DNA from: a virus
IMG/VR virus record: IMGVR_UViG_3300028840_002437
Coordinates: 1-32,124 of that record
Strand: one strand, 5' to 3'
DNA length: 32,124 nucleotides
Every line of letters begins with the position of its first letter. Positions within the stretch are counted from its first letter, which is position 1. Shown one piece after another: positions 1 to 6,133 of the stretch. Position numbers and translations under genes: made by a program. The notes below the pieces were generated by a model. The model was not told the origin of the DNA. It saw only the letters and a program-made list of their open reading frames with translations, and did no database searches.

Positions 1-136
1 TTGTATCATATATAATTCTGACCCTCCCATCATTCAGGTCTTTTAAGTCAAGCCTGACAGGATCAATGTACTTGACACCATCACCGTTGTCAATACAATA
101 AAATCCGTTTCTGTAATATAGTTTTATGTTTGCCAT
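1..136 (-). CDS. Virion protein, N-terminal part only (cut by window edge)
   Basis: This is the first 45 codons of the 330-aa virion protein encoded in full at 30881-31873; bases 1-136 are identical to 31738-31873. The gene is cut only because the circular genome was opened here. It starts at the ATG read on the minus strand at 136 and overlaps the end of the small basic gene 124-282 by 13 nt. No separate function is implied. Confidence 0.85.
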   Translation of the reverse strand, partial: MANIKLYYRNGFYCIDNGDGVKYIDPVRLDLKDLNDGRVRIIYDT

Positions 137-282
137 AAGTCTTTGAATACTTTAAATTTTCTGCACCTCTCTTTGTCTTCCTTCTTCTTTTTATCGGTTG
201 TGACCATAGGTTTAATCCTGACAGTGTTTTCCCTCCTGTGCTTTCTGTGAAGTTTCAATATGTCTTCCTTATTAATTTTCAC
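124..282 (-). CDS. Small Lys/Arg-rich protein (left allele, 52 aa)
   Basis: I do not recognise this protein. It is 52 aa and highly basic, with a run of lysines near residues 31-34 and a C-terminus ending LWQT. The start is a GTG (280-282) overlapping the TGA of the upstream 91-aa gene as GTGA, which implies translational coupling; no in-frame ATG near the 5' end does better. It overlaps the next gene (start 136) by 13 nt. The right end of the window carries a second allele (31827-32033) with several substitutions and a 14-bp tandem duplication that changes the C-terminus. It belongs to the leftward late operon between two virion-type genes. Confidence 0.6.
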   Translation of the reverse strand: MKINKEDILKLHRKHRRENTVRIKPMVTTDKKKKEDKERCRKFKVFKDLWQT

Positions 283-554
283 AGGTTTAAGAGTTGTCTT
301 ATTTGCTTTGCATAAGGTTTCACCCAGTTCCTATATTTTGGTGTTTCTTCTGCCCTTGCAATCAAGTCATTAAAATAACCCTCCCCAACATCAGTCTTGT
401 CTAATAGGATTGTCCACTGATATAACTTAAGATTATTATTATCAAGTTTAGGTTTAATCCAGTCCCTTAACTCTGTTGTGTTGTCAAATATTCTCTCTGT
501 TGTTGGTGTGTCCAACAGGTCTGACTTTAACCAATATTGTACTATAAATCTCAT
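279..554 (-). CDS. Hypothetical 91-aa protein of the leftward late operon
   Basis: The protein has no motif that I recognise. It is soluble-looking, rich in aromatic residues (repeated W and Y) and carries no signal peptide or membrane segment. Its ATG (552-554) overlaps the TGA of the adhesin gene 551-1426 (ATGA), and its own TGA overlaps the GTG of the next gene, so it is locked into a translationally coupled chain. A position between an adhesin-like gene and another virion gene suggests an accessory or chaperone for tail-fibre-like proteins, but this is inference from place only. A C-terminal piece of it is repeated at the right edge of the window. Confidence 0.75.
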   Translation of the reverse strand: MRFIVQYWLKSDLLDTPTTERIFDNTTELRDWIKPKLDNNNLKLYQWTILLDKTDVGEGYFNDLIARAEETPKYRNWVKPYAKQIRQLLNL

Positions 555-1426
555 ATCAATTCTTTGCTAAAATAAAGTGTTTGAGGCAACTCATTAAAAA
601 ACCTTATATATGTGTATGCAGAACCGTTATTCCAAGTGTATTTAAGTGTATCATTTATAAACAGCTGCCAATTAGTGCCTGAGTGCCTAATATTTGCAAT
701 ATCTCCTGCAGTATATGCTGCTGTGACATACCTGTTTATAGTACCATCTTTAGCATATACACTATTTGCAGATTCAAGTGCAGCCCTATTTAAGTGTGTC
801 CTATTGGCTGCATAACTTGTACTATTTGATAAACCTATTGAGTGCCTTTTACTGCCTTTTGTGGTAATATATCCAATATATTGATTCATTAAATCTGACC
901 AAGTTAAATTATTTGAATATGCCTGACCCCAAACAACAGAACTGATTGCAAGTGTCTCATTTAATGTCACCAGTCCCTGAATATTAACCCAACCATAATC
1001 AATCAATGCACTTGAAATTATAATAATACCTGCATCAGGTGTCAAGTCAGCACAGGCAGCCTGAATTGAGAATGTGTCAGCACCATTTATGACAATATCA
1101 TCAAAGGTTGCAACTCCATTAATAAGGGGCTTTGTGAGAGTGCCTCCGAGAGTTCCTGTTCCTGTCAATATAGACATTGTCACATCACCCTCATATGTCT
1201 CAATCACTCCTCCTGTTGGGTTCTGTGCCTCAACAGTGAAGGGTGTCAGGACTTCTCCATCAATAGAGGTTGACGGGAATCCAATCATTGTGACTCTGTC
1301 AGCAATTGCAAGAGGCAATCCCTGATTATTGGACACAACATTAAATCCTGTGATTGATTTGGACAGATTAAACCCCTTTGAACTATGTCCAATGTTGAAA
1401 CCTGATGGTGTCTTAATTATTCCCAT
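551..1426 (-). CDS. Adhesin-like virion protein with Ig-like domain
   Basis: The 291-aa protein begins with short repeats of a G-F-N motif (roughly residues 9-30). Then comes a stretch (about 42-130) with the alternating, Thr/Gly-rich pattern and conserved positions of a bacterial Ig-like (invasin-type) domain, and a C-terminal region (about 145-291) rich in aromatic, Ser and Asn residues. Such proteins are usually tail or capsid decorations that touch the cell surface. It is coupled to the gene before it (TAATG) and after it (ATGA). A role in host-surface or glycan binding is inferred from the domain type and the neighbours; no specific receptor can be read from the sequence. Confidence 0.6.
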   Translation of the reverse strand: MGIIKTPSGFNIGHSSKGFNLSKSITGFNVVSNNQGLPLAIADRVTMIGFPSTSIDGEVLTPFTVEAQNPTGGVIETYEGDVTMSILTGTGTLGGTLTKPLINGVATFDDIVINGADTFSIQAACADLTPDAGIIIISSALIDYGWVNIQGLVTLNETLAISSVVWGQAYSNNLTWSDLMNQYIGYITTKGSKRHSIGLSNSTSYAANRTHLNRAALESANSVYAKDGTINRYVTAAYTAGDIANIRHSGTNWQLFINDTLKYTWNNGSAYTYIRFFNELPQTLYFSKELI

Positions 1427-1788
1427 TATTGCACTATGTATTGACCCTTTGAAATAAGAACCCTGTCAGTGACATCTGTCTCAAGTCCCTCAAGTTGAAA
1501 ATAGTACACACCCCTTGAGAGTGTATTAATGTCTGATGTTAAGACAAGTGTGAACTTCCCTGCTGCAAACAATAGTGAACTGTCAGCAGTATCAAAGATT
1601 AACACAGGGGTTGTCAGGTTCCAGTGCTTTTTGTAGACCTTCAGTGTTCCTGATGCATACACAGATAAGTCAACAGGATCACCATTCTCATCAGTGACAG
1701 TGAATTCAGCATTATCAGCAGACAGAGCATCACCGTTCTGTGTGATTATGTCTAATTTATAATATCTTGTTGTGTTGCCTGTACTCAT
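1426..1788 (-). CDS. Beta-rich structural protein, BppU/Ig-like
   Basis: The 120-aa product has the hallmarks of a small beta-sandwich: a sequence around residues 25-60 with a D-E-x-G-x-P-V-D-L turn, then a strand pattern ending in a G-x-Y-Y-F-Q-L-E segment (about 92-100). This resembles N-terminal domains of BppU-like baseplate upper proteins and other phage Ig-like modules, which present an extended segment for building adhesins. The ATG (1786-1788) overlaps the holin stop as ATGA and its TAA overlaps the adhesin start. I read it as a connector or baseplate-like partner of the 551-1426 adhesin; the family assignment is tentative. Confidence 0.5.
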   Translation of the reverse strand: MSTGNTTRYYKLDIITQNGDALSADNAEFTVTDENGDPVDLSVYASGTLKVYKKHWNLTTPVLIFDTADSSLLFAAGKFTLVLTSDINTLSRGVYYFQLEGLETDVTDRVLISKGQYIVQ

Positions 1789-2213
1789 TTTTTCTCTCTT
1801 TTTTGGATTATAACATCTTTAAATTGTGGTGCAATCTTCTCAAGACTCCTTCCAATGACATACCCTCCAATCCCTAATTCCAGAAGAGTCCAGATTCTTG
1901 CAGGGAGAGTCACAGCAAACAGCCCAAAACAGTCAAGTAATATCAAGACCAGAAATGTCAACATTGTGATAGGTCTCCAATTCCTTTGCAACCAACTCTC
2001 CCCTTTTGACTCTGTGTTTATTGCACTTGCCTTTACTTCAAGAATCTGTGTCTCATAATCAAGGACTTTTTCTTGAATTTGAAATTCAGCATTTGCAAGT
2101 TCATTGATTAACTTCATTTTCTCTTCCTGAGAAGTGTGCAGATTGTCAACCAACTCTGCTGCTGGTTTGAATATGCTTTTTATTGCTCCAAATATTGTTC
2201 CTATTGCTGACAT
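1785..2213 (-). CDS. Holin, 3TM family
   Basis: The 142-aa protein has an amphipathic/coiled N-terminal half (about 1-75, with a Q-E-E-K-x-K-L-I-N-E segment). It continues with W-L-Q-R-N-W-R-P-I at about 80, a hydrophobic helix (about 89-106), and a G-I-G-G-Y-V-I-G-R-S-x-E-K segment near the C-terminus. That W-R-P helix followed by a glycine-rich G-G-Y-x-x-G-R-S segment is the signature of the 3TM holin family (also in gene transfer agents). It lies two genes downstream of the amidase, as expected of a lysis cassette. It would make lesions in the inner membrane at the time of lysis. Confidence 0.75.
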   Translation of the reverse strand: MSAIGTIFGAIKSIFKPAAELVDNLHTSQEEKMKLINELANAEFQIQEKVLDYETQILEVKASAINTESKGESWLQRNWRPITMLTFLVLILLDCFGLFAVTLPARIWTLLELGIGGYVIGRSLEKIAPQFKDVIIQKREKK

Positions 2214-2219
2214 AATATC

Positions 2220-2405
2220 TTATTTTGATCTTCCATAATTATCAAATCCTGTGAGTGCAACTGAGTGAGGAACCCTGTCAAGGAAAACCCTCCTGTTGTG
2301 ACTTGCACATGTAAAACATACAAGAACGTCATCTCTCTTTTCATACTCTCTTCCAAGTTCAATTGTGTCTCCACACTTAGGACATTTATACTTATATATT
2401 GGCAT
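2220..2405 (-). CDS. FmdB-like zinc-ribbon protein
   Basis: The 61-aa protein has two CxxC pairs (C8/C11 and C30/C33) after an M-P-I-Y-K-Y-K start. This is the pattern of the FmdB/CxxC regulatory zinc-ribbon family, whose members begin M-P-x-Y-x-Y-x-C. Its role in phages is not known; zinc ribbons of this size bind nucleic acid or partner proteins. It sits between the amidase and the 3TM holin, and its ATG overlaps the amidase stop region, so it is co-translated with lysis genes. It is either a small regulator or a lysis-cassette passenger. Confidence 0.7.
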   Translation of the reverse strand: MPIYKYKCPKCGDTIELGREYEKRDDVLVCFTCASHNRRVFLDRVPHSVALTGFDNYGRSK

Positions 2406-2812
2406 TATTCTTTATTTAGATTGTACTCTGTTAAAAATTCACTTACATCAAAGTTGGGGCATGTCTTTTTGCTGAAGTCATAGTGTCCGAACACAGGAAG
2501 GTCTTCACCGTACTTTCCCCAAAGTTTGATGATCAACATGTGTAAAGACTTAAACTGCTCATCAGTGAATGAGTACCTTCCAGACAGACAGATTCCAATT
2601 GATTTTTTATTTTGTCCATAACAATGAGCAGCAACCATTGAGTGATGTCTCCCCTCTTGTATAGTGCCGTCATTCTTGATAAAATAATGGTAACCAACAT
2701 CAGAGAAACCTCTCTCAAGATGCCAAACACGTATGACATCAATGTTGTCATGTTCAGAGATGTCCGAGTCACTACAATGAATAACAATGAAGTTTGTTGT
2801 TTCTCTTTTCAT
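2405..2812 (-). CDS. Endolysin: N-acetylmuramoyl-L-alanine amidase
   Basis: The 135-aa protein is a single-domain Amidase_2 enzyme of the T7 lysozyme type. It cleaves the bond between N-acetylmuramic acid and the first L-alanine of peptidoglycan. Visible zinc ligands are H12 in the I-V-I-H-C-S-D motif, H110 in V-F-G-H-Y-D and C118 in K-T-C-P-N. G40-Y41-H42-Y43 fits the conserved G-Y-H-Y active-site segment, and K116 matches the catalytic lysine. There is no signal peptide, so it depends on a holin (2772-2903 or 1785-2213). The length is typical of the family (about 140-150 aa). The start at 2812 overlaps a small upstream membrane-protein gene. Confidence 0.92.
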   Translation of the reverse strand: MKRETTNFIVIHCSDSDISEHDNIDVIRVWHLERGFSDVGYHYFIKNDGTIQEGRHHSMVAAHCYGQNKKSIGICLSGRYSFTDEQFKSLHMLIIKLWGKYGEDLPVFGHYDFSKKTCPNFDVSEFLTEYNLNKE

Positions 2813-2903
2813 TTTTCATGCATCTTATATGAAACATAATTAAACTGAATAAGTAATTTATTGACATTGCCATCTGGACGAACAACTGAACTATTTCAAT
2901 CAT
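2772..2903 (-). CDS. Tiny membrane protein upstream of endolysin (candidate holin)
   Basis: A 43-aa reading frame starts at the ATG 2901-2903, which overlaps the TGA of the preceding gene as ATGA. It runs 41 nt into the start of the amidase gene in another frame and stops at TAG 2772-2774. It encodes one hydrophobic helix (about residues 4-26, V-Q-L-F-V-Q-M ... Y-L-F-S-L-I-M-F) and a basic C-terminal tail. The coupled start and the place right before the endolysin make it plausible as a second holin or pinholin. It has no family that I recognise, so the reading frame itself is only moderately certain. Confidence 0.45.
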   Translation of the reverse strand: MIEIVQLFVQMAMSINYLFSLIMFHIRCMKNEKRNNKLHCYSL

Positions 2904-3259
2904 TTTATTTTGCCTTTGATTTCCTGATAATTTTGACACAGTTTGTGAATCTGCATTTCCTCAGATATAACCTTCATAAATTCCTTAATTTCAGTCAAGC
3001 CCTCCTTTAGTGCTTTGACATCTTCCTTTATTATAATAACATCCTTCTCCAGCCTTGTCAGTTCATACTGCCTGTCATCAAGTTCCTCATTGACCTTTCT
3101 GACATCCTTCTCAAGGTTTCCAATTTTCTCCTCTCCTCTTGTGACCTTATTAGCAAGTTTACTGAGATATGAGATCACTGGAACAGCAATGCTCACAAGG
3201 AGTCCAAATGCAACCAATAATAAGTGCCACATCTGGAGGGTCACTGCTGCCCCTAACAT
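2900..3259 (-). CDS. Membrane-anchored coiled-coil protein (spanin-like candidate)
   Basis: The 119-aa protein has one N-terminal membrane helix (about 8-31) and then a long, heptad-patterned charged region (about 38-105) rich in E, K, L and V, ending in K-I-K. One helix plus a long periplasmic or cytoplasmic coiled coil, immediately before the endolysin, is the architecture of an inner-membrane spanin. A tail- or holin-associated anchor is equally possible. It overlaps the preceding small coiled-coil gene by 7 nt and the following small membrane gene by ATGA. No outer-membrane partner lipoprotein lies beside it. The nearest short lipoprotein is at 14191-14337. Confidence 0.5.
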   Translation of the reverse strand: MLGAAVTLQMWHLLLVAFGLLVSIAVPVISYLSKLANKVTRGEEKIGNLEKDVRKVNEELDDRQYELTRLEKDVIIIKEDVKALKEGLTEIKEFMKVISEEMQIHKLCQNYQEIKGKIK

Positions 3260-3441
3260 CTCTTTTCAAGTTTTACAGGTTTACCGTCCACAATCTTGAA
3301 TAGCTGTGGTCTTAAATTAAATAGTATCTCTTGGGTGTCCTTATTTATTGCCTCAAGATCAGAGTGAATCTGTTTTAGATCACCCTTGATCTCACTCAGT
3401 CCCTCTGATATTCCCTTCATTTCTTTCTCTACTCTACACAT
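3253..3441 (-). CDS. Small coiled-coil protein
   Basis: A 62-aa soluble protein begins with a heptad-like amphipathic segment (about 1-42, with repeated G-L-S-E-I-K/ L-K-Q-I pattern) and ends in a short basic tail. Its repeat pattern resembles the coiled coil of the next gene product (2900-3259), so the two may pair. It starts 3 nt after the phosphoesterase stop and overlaps the next gene by 7 nt, so it is part of the same translated chain. I do not recognise a family. Confidence 0.6.
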   Translation of the reverse strand: MCRVEKEMKGISEGLSEIKGDLKQIHSDLEAINKDTQEILFNLRPQLFKIVDGKPVKLEKRC

Positions 3442-3443
3442 AT

Positions 3444-4214
3444 TTATATGATTTTATTATTATATTCTGCCCTTCCTTCAATTATTGGATGTGTCCTTCC
3501 AAAGAATATTGGCTTGCTGTCCTTGTTAATATCAAATATCACTGATACAAAACCCTGCATCCAATCAGGAGTCTTTGCTGTTGGGAAGTATTCAACATTG
3601 TTCCCAGACCTCAAGTGACCTGATTCAAACCAGCAATGGGGATGACCAGCATTGTTGATATAAGTTGAGTTGAGTCTGTGAGTGTGACCTGAAGACCCTG
3701 AATTCATTCTCTCAAGGATATTCTTCTCTGCTGCTTTCTTTGCAAGAGAGAGACCATGAATGACATCAAATGTTCCAAAGTAACTCCTTACAGGTTCAGG
3801 GTCAAAGTCAAATCCAATCTCCTTTGCACCAACCATCTCATCAAAGTTTCTTGTTCCATAATGATCCCATAAGTTCACCAACCTTTCCAACTGACTTTGA
3901 GATATTGCAAAGGGGTTGAATGCCCTCTCATCATGATTGCCTAATCTCAAGATTATTTTCTTTTTGGTTGCCTCTCTCAATGGTTTAAGGAAGTTCTCCT
4001 TGACAAGTTCAATCTCCTGCCTCTCTGAATAATCCTTCATCACACCTGATCTTATCAACCTCTGTGAGTGTCTTGACAACAACGGGAAGTCATATGTGTC
4101 ACCATTAATAACAACCTCATCAAAGTTCCCTGCCTTGACAACTCTTATAAATGCATTCACTGCATCCTTGTCCATGTAGATACCATGAACATCACTGCAT
4201 ATAATTATTTTCAT
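3444..4214 (-). CDS. Calcineurin-like metallophosphoesterase
   Basis: The 256-aa protein shows all the metal-binding motifs of the calcineurin-like phosphoesterase superfamily: D8-x-H10 (S-D-V-H-G), G38-D39 (I-N-G-D-T), G92-N-H-D95-E, H153 (V-I-H-G) and G176-H-T-H179. These bind two metal ions and hydrolyse phosphomono- or diesters. No extra domain, signal peptide or membrane segment is visible. Here it is the second gene of the leftward late operon, upstream of lysis genes, which is unusual for a replication or repair enzyme. Substrate could be a nucleotide, nucleic-acid end or signalling molecule; the sequence does not decide. The start at 4214 is 15 nt after the upstream small gene. Confidence 0.88.
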   Translation of the reverse strand: MKIIICSDVHGIYMDKDAVNAFIRVVKAGNFDEVVINGDTYDFPLLSRHSQRLIRSGVMKDYSERQEIELVKENFLKPLREATKKKIILRLGNHDERAFNPFAISQSQLERLVNLWDHYGTRNFDEMVGAKEIGFDFDPEPVRSYFGTFDVIHGLSLAKKAAEKNILERMNSGSSGHTHRLNSTYINNAGHPHCWFESGHLRSGNNVEYFPTAKTPDWMQGFVSVIFDINKDSKPIFFGRTHPIIEGRAEYNNKII

Positions 4215-4229
4215 TCTGTTCCCTTTTGG

Positions 4230-4382
4230 TTAAACTTCTCTTATCTTGAGAGGTCTTGCATCTTTGCCCTTTAATTGCTCCTTCAACACATTATAATATA
4301 TAGTCATAGCATCAGAAGACTCAATCCAGAAGACCCAACTTGTGTTGACCTTCTTAAACAATTGGTATATTGGAACTCTCAT
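4230..4382 (-). CDS. Small 50-aa protein, first gene of the leftward late operon
   Basis: The frame runs from ATG 4380-4382 to TAA 4230-4232 and encodes a 50-aa soluble protein with a hydrophobic/aromatic N-terminal half (V-P-I-Y-Q-L-F, W-V-F-W-I) and a basic C-terminal half. No family is recognised. It is the first gene after the minus-strand promoter-like motif at 4485-4496, with a leader of about 100 nt, and sits 15 nt before the phosphoesterase. Codon use is like that of its neighbours, so I think it is real. Confidence 0.6.
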   Translation of the reverse strand: MRVPIYQLFKKVNTSWVFWIESSDAMTIYYNVLKEQLKGKDARPLKIREV

Positions 4383-4484
4383 TGTCTTATGTTTTTAGTT
4401 GTTTAGTGAGTCAGTCAAGGTGAGGTGACTGTCTTGATAAGAGTATCACAGAATGTCTCACCCTGACTCTCACTGTCTCTTTGT

Positions 4485-4496
4485 TATATAGACGAC
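4485..4496 (-). promoter_or_regulatory. GTCGTCTATATA motif (copy a), leftward late promoter candidate
   Basis: An exact copy of the 12-mer GTCGTCTATATA is read on the minus strand and lies 102 nt before the first leftward late gene (start 4382). It forms the promoter-proximal end of the left 129-bp inverted repeat. The following 102-nt leader holds no obvious gene. If TATATA is the -10-like element, transcription would start near 4475-4480. Confidence 0.6.
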
Positions 4497-4613
4497 GGTG
4501 AACATTGAATGATTGGAAAGGGAGGGGGGATCAAATGATAATGGAGGAGTGCCTACATACCACAGCCCCAGAGGGACTTATACTCCAGACAGTTTTCCAT
4601 GAGGGGTCTTGAT
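4485..4613 (-). repeat. 129-bp perfect inverted repeat, left arm
   Basis: Read on the minus strand, 4613 to 4485 is identical, base for base, to 14804-14932 on the plus strand. It has no long open frame; a 15-codon frame is the longest starting at its ATG. It begins ATCAAGACCCC and ends exactly at TATATA of the promoter-like motif, so it probably carries upstream promoter or regulator-binding elements. The rest of the gene-poor stretch 4383-4865 holds the late leader (4383-4484), an AT-rich segment without visible features (4614-4723), a terminator and motif copy b. Confidence 0.93.
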
Positions 4614-4723
4614 TCTTGATTCTCGAATTGCAAATCACGAATCCATTATTATATGCAACCACATATGATATATGTCAATACACTACTATTATATGTAAAT
4701 GCATACTTGTCACTTTTCTCCTA

Positions 4724-4757
4724 TAACAAAGAAACCCCGTGCATTGCACAGGGTCTC
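4724..4757 (-). terminator. Leftward rho-independent terminator
   Basis: Read on the minus strand, bases 4757-4731 form an 11-bp stem (GAGACCCTGTG with its partner, including three G-T pairs) around a 5-nt loop, followed by a T-rich tail (TTTGTT). It would stop transcription from the lipoprotein gene (4866-5300) and from motif copy b before the 129-bp repeat. Confidence 0.65.
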
Positions 4758-4838
4758 TCACATGAAACTAAACTAAAAAACGTAAAACGAAAAACAGAAC
4801 TTTATGTCCAACCAGATAACAAATGTATAATTCTTCAC
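4724..4838 (-). ncRNA. Putative short phage RNA from motif b to terminator
   Basis: An exact GTCGTCTATATA motif at 4845-4856 points left and is followed, about 90 nt on, by the intrinsic terminator at 4724-4757. In between the only ATG opens a frame that stops after two codons, so no protein is encoded. If the motif is a promoter, it would yield an RNA of about 110 nt ending in the hairpin. The 5' end given here is a guess, placed 7 nt past TATATA. The existence of the RNA is inference. Confidence 0.35.
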
Positions 4839-4844
4839 TTCATT

Positions 4845-4856
4845 TATATAGACGAC
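4845..4856 (-). promoter_or_regulatory. GTCGTCTATATA motif (copy b), orphan
   Basis: This is an exact minus-strand copy with the CAAC prefix that it shares with copies e and f. It lies 9 nt past the stop of the lipoprotein gene. No gene follows before the terminator at 4757, so it is the only copy without an obvious protein-coding target. Confidence 0.55.
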
Positions 4857-4865
4857 GTTGAGACT

Positions 4866-5300
4866 TTAATGACTAAACAAATCATAAAGACAATCATTGT
4901 CACACTGTTTAAACCAATATGCATTAAACTCATGTGTTTCATAATCAACAATAATAATACCTGAAATTCTTGATTGATTAAATTGACCATCAAAAATCCA
5001 TCTATTGTCAGGACTTCTGAATTCAATGTTGTTTCCTTTTGCAATCACAGTGAAGAGACTTGATCTGTTGTCATAGGTGACAACAATATCATAAATATCC
5101 TCTGAACCTGTTGCATGAACATCAAACTCAAGCCTGATTGATTGTTCTTGAGAATTAATGACATCAACCTTATAAACACCCTCCTTCATTATATATGTGT
5201 GAGGTTCTTCAATCTCTTTCTCACATGATGTCAATGCTATAAATCCAAGCAATGCAATCAGCATCACTCCAATAATCTTAACTATTTTTAATGCTTTCAT
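4866..5300 (-). CDS. Phage-encoded lipoprotein
   Basis: The 144-aa product has a positively charged start, a hydrophobic core (about 6-22) and the lipobox L-T-S-C with the cysteine at 26, so it should be lipidated by signal peptidase II processing. The residues after the cysteine, E-K-E-I-E-E, are acidic, as in the export signals that place Bacteroidota lipoproteins on the cell surface. The rest is beta-rich with no known family. I chose ATG 5298-5300; an upstream ATG at 5342 would put the promoter-like motif c inside the coding sequence. It is a lone leftward gene with its own motif and terminator. A superinfection-exclusion or surface-changing role is plausible but is inference. Confidence 0.75.
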   Translation of the reverse strand: MKALKIVKIIGVMLIALLGFIALTSCEKEIEEPHTYIMKEGVYKVDVINSQEQSIRLEFDVHATGSEDIYDIVVTYDNRSSLFTVIAKGNNIEFRSPDNRWIFDGQFNQSRISGIIIVDYETHEFNAYWFKQCDNDCLYDLFSH

Positions 5301-5324
5301 AATACTTTGTGTTTTTTGTTCACT

Positions 5325-5336
5325 TATAAAGACGAC
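5325..5336 (-). promoter_or_regulatory. GTCGTCTTTATA motif variant (copy c) before lipoprotein gene
   Basis: This minus-strand site matches the motif at 11 of 12 positions and lies 24 nt upstream of the lipoprotein start at 5300. Its position and direction agree with a promoter. It is the reason for rejecting the longer reading frame that starts at 5342. Confidence 0.5.
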
Positions 5337-5356
5337 ATTCACATCTTAATTCAATA

Positions 5357-5712
5357 TTTAGGGAAGGAGGGAACATCAAGTTCCCTAAAATACCCTATTT
5401 AGGGAAGGTAAAAAGCACACCAAGTTCCCTACTTTTTTGTATTATATCAAGAGAGAACACCCATATATAGGGGTTTATTTTGTACTTTACAAGTTTAGGG
5501 AAGGAAGGGAAGCAAAATTCTTCCTATTATATATATATTTCGATGGTAAGTAAGTAAAGTATAAAAAATTATATCATATAGAAGATTTTACGTTCCCTAT
5601 GTTCCCCAAAGTGCTTATACTTACAGGAATCAATGTTTTCACCTCAATTTTAGGGAAGGAGGAGGGAAGGAGAACCCTATTTTAGGGAAGGAGAACCCTG
5701 TTTTAGGGAAGG
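5357..5712 (+). repeat. TTTAGGGAAGG repeat cluster (candidate origin or operators)
   Basis: Six direct copies of TTTAGGGAAGG begin at 5357, 5398, 5494, 5649, 5681 and 5702. Inverted partial copies (TTCCCTAAA at 5381, TTCCCTA at 5425) make hairpins with the first two. The last copies are spaced about 21 nt apart and share an AGGAGAA-type extension. The 586-nt stretch 5301-5886 has no convincing gene. Repeats of this kind between divergent units act as replication iterons or as operators; the sequence alone does not decide which. Confidence 0.6.
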
Positions 5713-5838
5713 AGAAAAGATGCAACACCGTTGCAAGTGTCCGAAAGTGGGACTCAACTGTCTCAAAAATGGACACCACTTTGCACCCTGTTATATATAA
5801 ATGTTCCAAATTTGCCGTTTTGTGTACATTTGGAATTC

Positions 5839-5864
5839 TGGCATGGTGTTTGCTGTATATATGG
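5839..5864 (+). promoter_or_regulatory. Early promoter-like element TGGCATG...GCTGTATATAT (first copy)
   Basis: TGGCATG, a short gap, then TTGCTGTATATAT is found here and again at 6918-6943, in both cases 20-25 nt before an early gene start. The TATATATGG/TATATATTG end is only loosely like the Bacteroides -7 box (TAnnTTTG). It is probably an early promoter read by the host polymerase. Confidence 0.45.
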
Positions 5865-5886
5865 CATGAACGAAACAAACAAGAAA

Positions 5887-6114
5887 ATGAAAAACAGAAA
5901 TTACACAATCAAGAGAGTCTATACAGGAGCATATGACTTTACATTAAAGGATGGGAGGAAGTTTAATGCAGAGAATTGCAGGACTTGTGGTATATCAAGA
6001 GTCAATGAGTGGATTTTGAGAGAAGGTCATATTATGGACTGTGAGACAGGTGACACATACTGTGGTCACTATGACACACTTGAGGAGATTAAAGAAACAC
6101 TTTGTAACCTTTAG
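5887..6114 (+). CDS. Hypothetical 75-aa early protein
   Basis: I chose ATG 5887 because its leader (acaaacaagaaaATGAAAAAC) is nearly the same as that of the next gene at 6163; an in-frame ATG at 5866 is inside the promoter-like element. The protein is soluble, with a lysine/arginine-rich start and five cysteines or histidine clusters (C-R-T-C-G near residue 32, D-C-E and Y-C-G-H further on) that could bind a metal. It has no known family. It is the first gene of the rightward early region, directly downstream of the TTTAGGGAAGG cluster, a place where takeover or regulatory proteins are common. Its stop codon lies in the hairpin element 6104-6133. Confidence 0.6.
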   Translation: MKNRNYTIKRVYTGAYDFTLKDGRKFNAENCRTCGISRVNEWILREGHIMDCETGDTYCGHYDTLEEIKETLCNL

Positions 6115-6133
6115 TGGTTACCTTTCGTATATA
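6104..6133 (+). promoter_or_regulatory. Early regulatory element with GTAACC/GGTTAC hairpin (first copy)
   Basis: A perfect 6-bp inverted repeat (GTAACC 6104-6109, GGTTAC 6116-6121) is followed by CTTTCGTATATA. The core GGTTACCTTTCGTATATA is repeated exactly at 12991-13008. Both copies contain the stop codon of the gene before them and lie 30-38 nt before a new gene, so they look like duplicated early promoters or operators. Confidence 0.5.

Larger units (their letters stand above)
1..373. repeat. Left copy of the terminal overlap of the contig
   Basis: Bases 1-142 equal 31738-31879 and bases 231-373 equal 31982-32124. Between these exact blocks lies a diverged island (143-230 here, 31880-31981 at the right). 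The overlap shows that the molecule is circular or circularly permuted, with a unit of 31,737 or 31,751 bp depending on the allele. Confidence 0.93.

Noticed and set aside
4653-4964. Rightward 103-codon frame across 4653-4964
   Set aside because: It runs over the leftward terminator, motif b and the end of the lipoprotein gene, and has an AT-driven residue pattern.
5301-5886. Bacteroides consensus promoter (-33 TTTG, -7 TAnnTTTG) for the early unit
   Set aside because: Partial matches exist but the spacing between the boxes is not consistent among sites, so I annotated only repeated elements.
5639-5908. Leftward 89-codon frame across the TTTAGGGAAGG repeats
   Set aside because: Its repeated residues come from the DNA repeats and it runs over the first early start.
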